From Mermis nigrescens (Eukaryota > Nematoda > Enoplea > Mermithida > Mermithidae): DNA of 64,000 nt. Positions 62,768 through 64,000 of the stretch are shown here, in pieces. Location of the stretch: assembly GCA_036768485.1 (NCBI GenBank), contig JAVLUZ010000145.1, forward strand, positions 22,353,522 through 22,417,521, given 5' to 3'. Below the pieces are notes generated by a model, which was not told the origin of the DNA, searched no databases, and was given only the letters and a program-made list of their open reading frames with translations. Numbering within the stretch: the first letter of the stretch is position 1; each line of letters opens with the position of its first letter. The position numbers and the translations under genes are program-made.

Positions 62768-64000
62768 GCATAATTTGTAGTGCGCATGGTGAATTAATAC
62801 GTACGCATATTAATAGACAAGACGCAGTGATGGAATTAAAAGTTCCCAGCATAAAAATTAATCGTTAAAATTCAATATGTATATAAAAGTGTATAACATT
62901 CGCTAAAAAGATGTACGTACGTATATCGACAAAAGCTTAACCGAATGACTGGAAATTTTATGGCGCAATTGAGTGATATTTTTAAAAAAATTTCAATGAA
63001 TGCAGCGACCGTTTTTTCGTAGTAAACACAATCAAGCCAAACTTCTGAATTTTAAATATGTACCCACAGATTAGAAAAATGAAAGTGGCGAAAATCAGAT
63101 TCTGTATAAAAATCGAAGTCTTCGAAAATTCTAGCTTCTGAGAACTAAATACACATTCCTAATTCAAATGCAGTGGTTATTTAATTTCTTTCAATTGACT
63201 TCATACAACAAGGAGTACTGCATTAGTACAGATATATGGATATCGTGTATTTGTTGCTTTGATTATGAAGATGGTTAAGAATTATTAATAGGAGTAAGAA
63301 AATGGATGTATTTATCACATTGCTGTTGAGCGATTTTCTTATTTGAATTTAACCATCTATCAAATGAAATTTACTTAAATTCAATTTCTGAATTTTTTTG
63401 TTTTTTTCCGCAACTTTTTGATGCCAATGGATAGTGCTTGATGAGAAACGTTGTAAAATGGTGTTTTTTCGCCATACCACCATTTTTAAGACTATTTTTT
63501 GACCTTTGAAAAATCTTGCACACCTATTTCCCCCCAGAATTTTAGTGCGGCCGACTTATGGTCTAGGGACTTCCAGAATGGAATGATGAAAAAAATTTGG
63601 GGAAAATGAGACAAAATGGAGGCCAAAAATCGATGAAAATTGAAACTTTACCTTTAAGTTGCTTGAAATAAACCGGGAAGTGGAATAATATAGTTTTAAC
63701 GTTATTTCGGCATTTATAACAGTTTTTGAGGTCATTTTGACCAGAAAAAAACGTAATTTTTCACCCCCCCTCCGCCCAGATCGGCCATGCTGTGCATCTA
63801 CGGTTTGGATGGGGGTCCAGACTCTTTGAATCGAAAAAGGAACCTGAATTTCGAAAATAAGACAAAATTAAGACTGAAAATGGATGAAAAATCGAAAGTT
63901 CTATCAAATATGCTTGAAATTGACCAGAAACTGTAAGTTAAGTTAGTTTCTATTGCTGCTTTAGCATTTAAACCAATTTTTGCCCAGGTCAGATCCAAAA
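62768..64000. other. Repeat-rich 3' flank
   Basis: AT-rich unique DNA to about 63380, then a family D MITE (about 63385-63555) and a GAATGATGAAAAAAATTTGG-type repeat to the window edge. An AATAAA lies near 63667. No further TMEM131 tail exon is recognised, though the tail is poorly conserved and could be missed. Confidence 0.5.

Overview
This is an AT-rich stretch of nuclear DNA from an invertebrate animal. There are no bacterial-style operons. Coding sequence comes as short exons separated by introns with TTTTAG or TTTCAG acceptors, and the introns are full of small DNA transposons (MITEs), satellites and fold-back repeats. I cannot name the species. TTAGGC doublets and strict TTTYAG acceptors recall nematodes, but that is weak evidence.

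One gene can be read with confidence. It is a plus-strand TMEM131-family gene covering at least 16050-62582, and I reconstruct it as 24 exons. Exon 1 (16050-16138) encodes a signal peptide. Exons 2-4 (20065-20414) include a 29-nt microexon and the family motif FEPPxLxF. Exons 5-23 encode the long luminal region, which aligns continuously with vertebrate TMEM131. Exons 23-24 encode the single membrane span and a short cytoplasmic tail ending at 62582, or possibly splicing onward near 62542. Nearly all joins are phase-consistent, giving about 1,190 residues. TMEM131 proteins are ER membrane proteins that bind procollagen through luminal PapD-like domains and recruit secretory trafficking factors through the tail.

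Layout: 1-16 kb holds no recognisable gene. It contains a tandem MITE pair (1031-1330), a Helitron-like element (1565-3133), a hAT-like element with an 8-bp target duplication (3907-6575), a nested fold-back and satellite cluster (about 4.4-11.9 kb) and another fold-back (about 12.2-14.9 kb). From 16 to 62.6 kb is the gene. Its largest intron (20415-31151) contains a second Helitron-like copy and a possible nested or alternative last exon (23400-23715). Later introns contain several MITE families with exact 8-bp target duplications (hAT type), a dead Tc1/mariner copy and microsatellites. From 62.6 to 64 kb there are only repeats.

The points most worth attention are three introns with non-standard or ambiguous splice sites (GG-AG at 47362-48314, GA-AG at 35083-37233, and a 12-bp direct repeat at the intron following 38981), and one short hairpin module (GGCGC-TTC-GCGCC) that recurs about 40 times inside several otherwise different repeat families.
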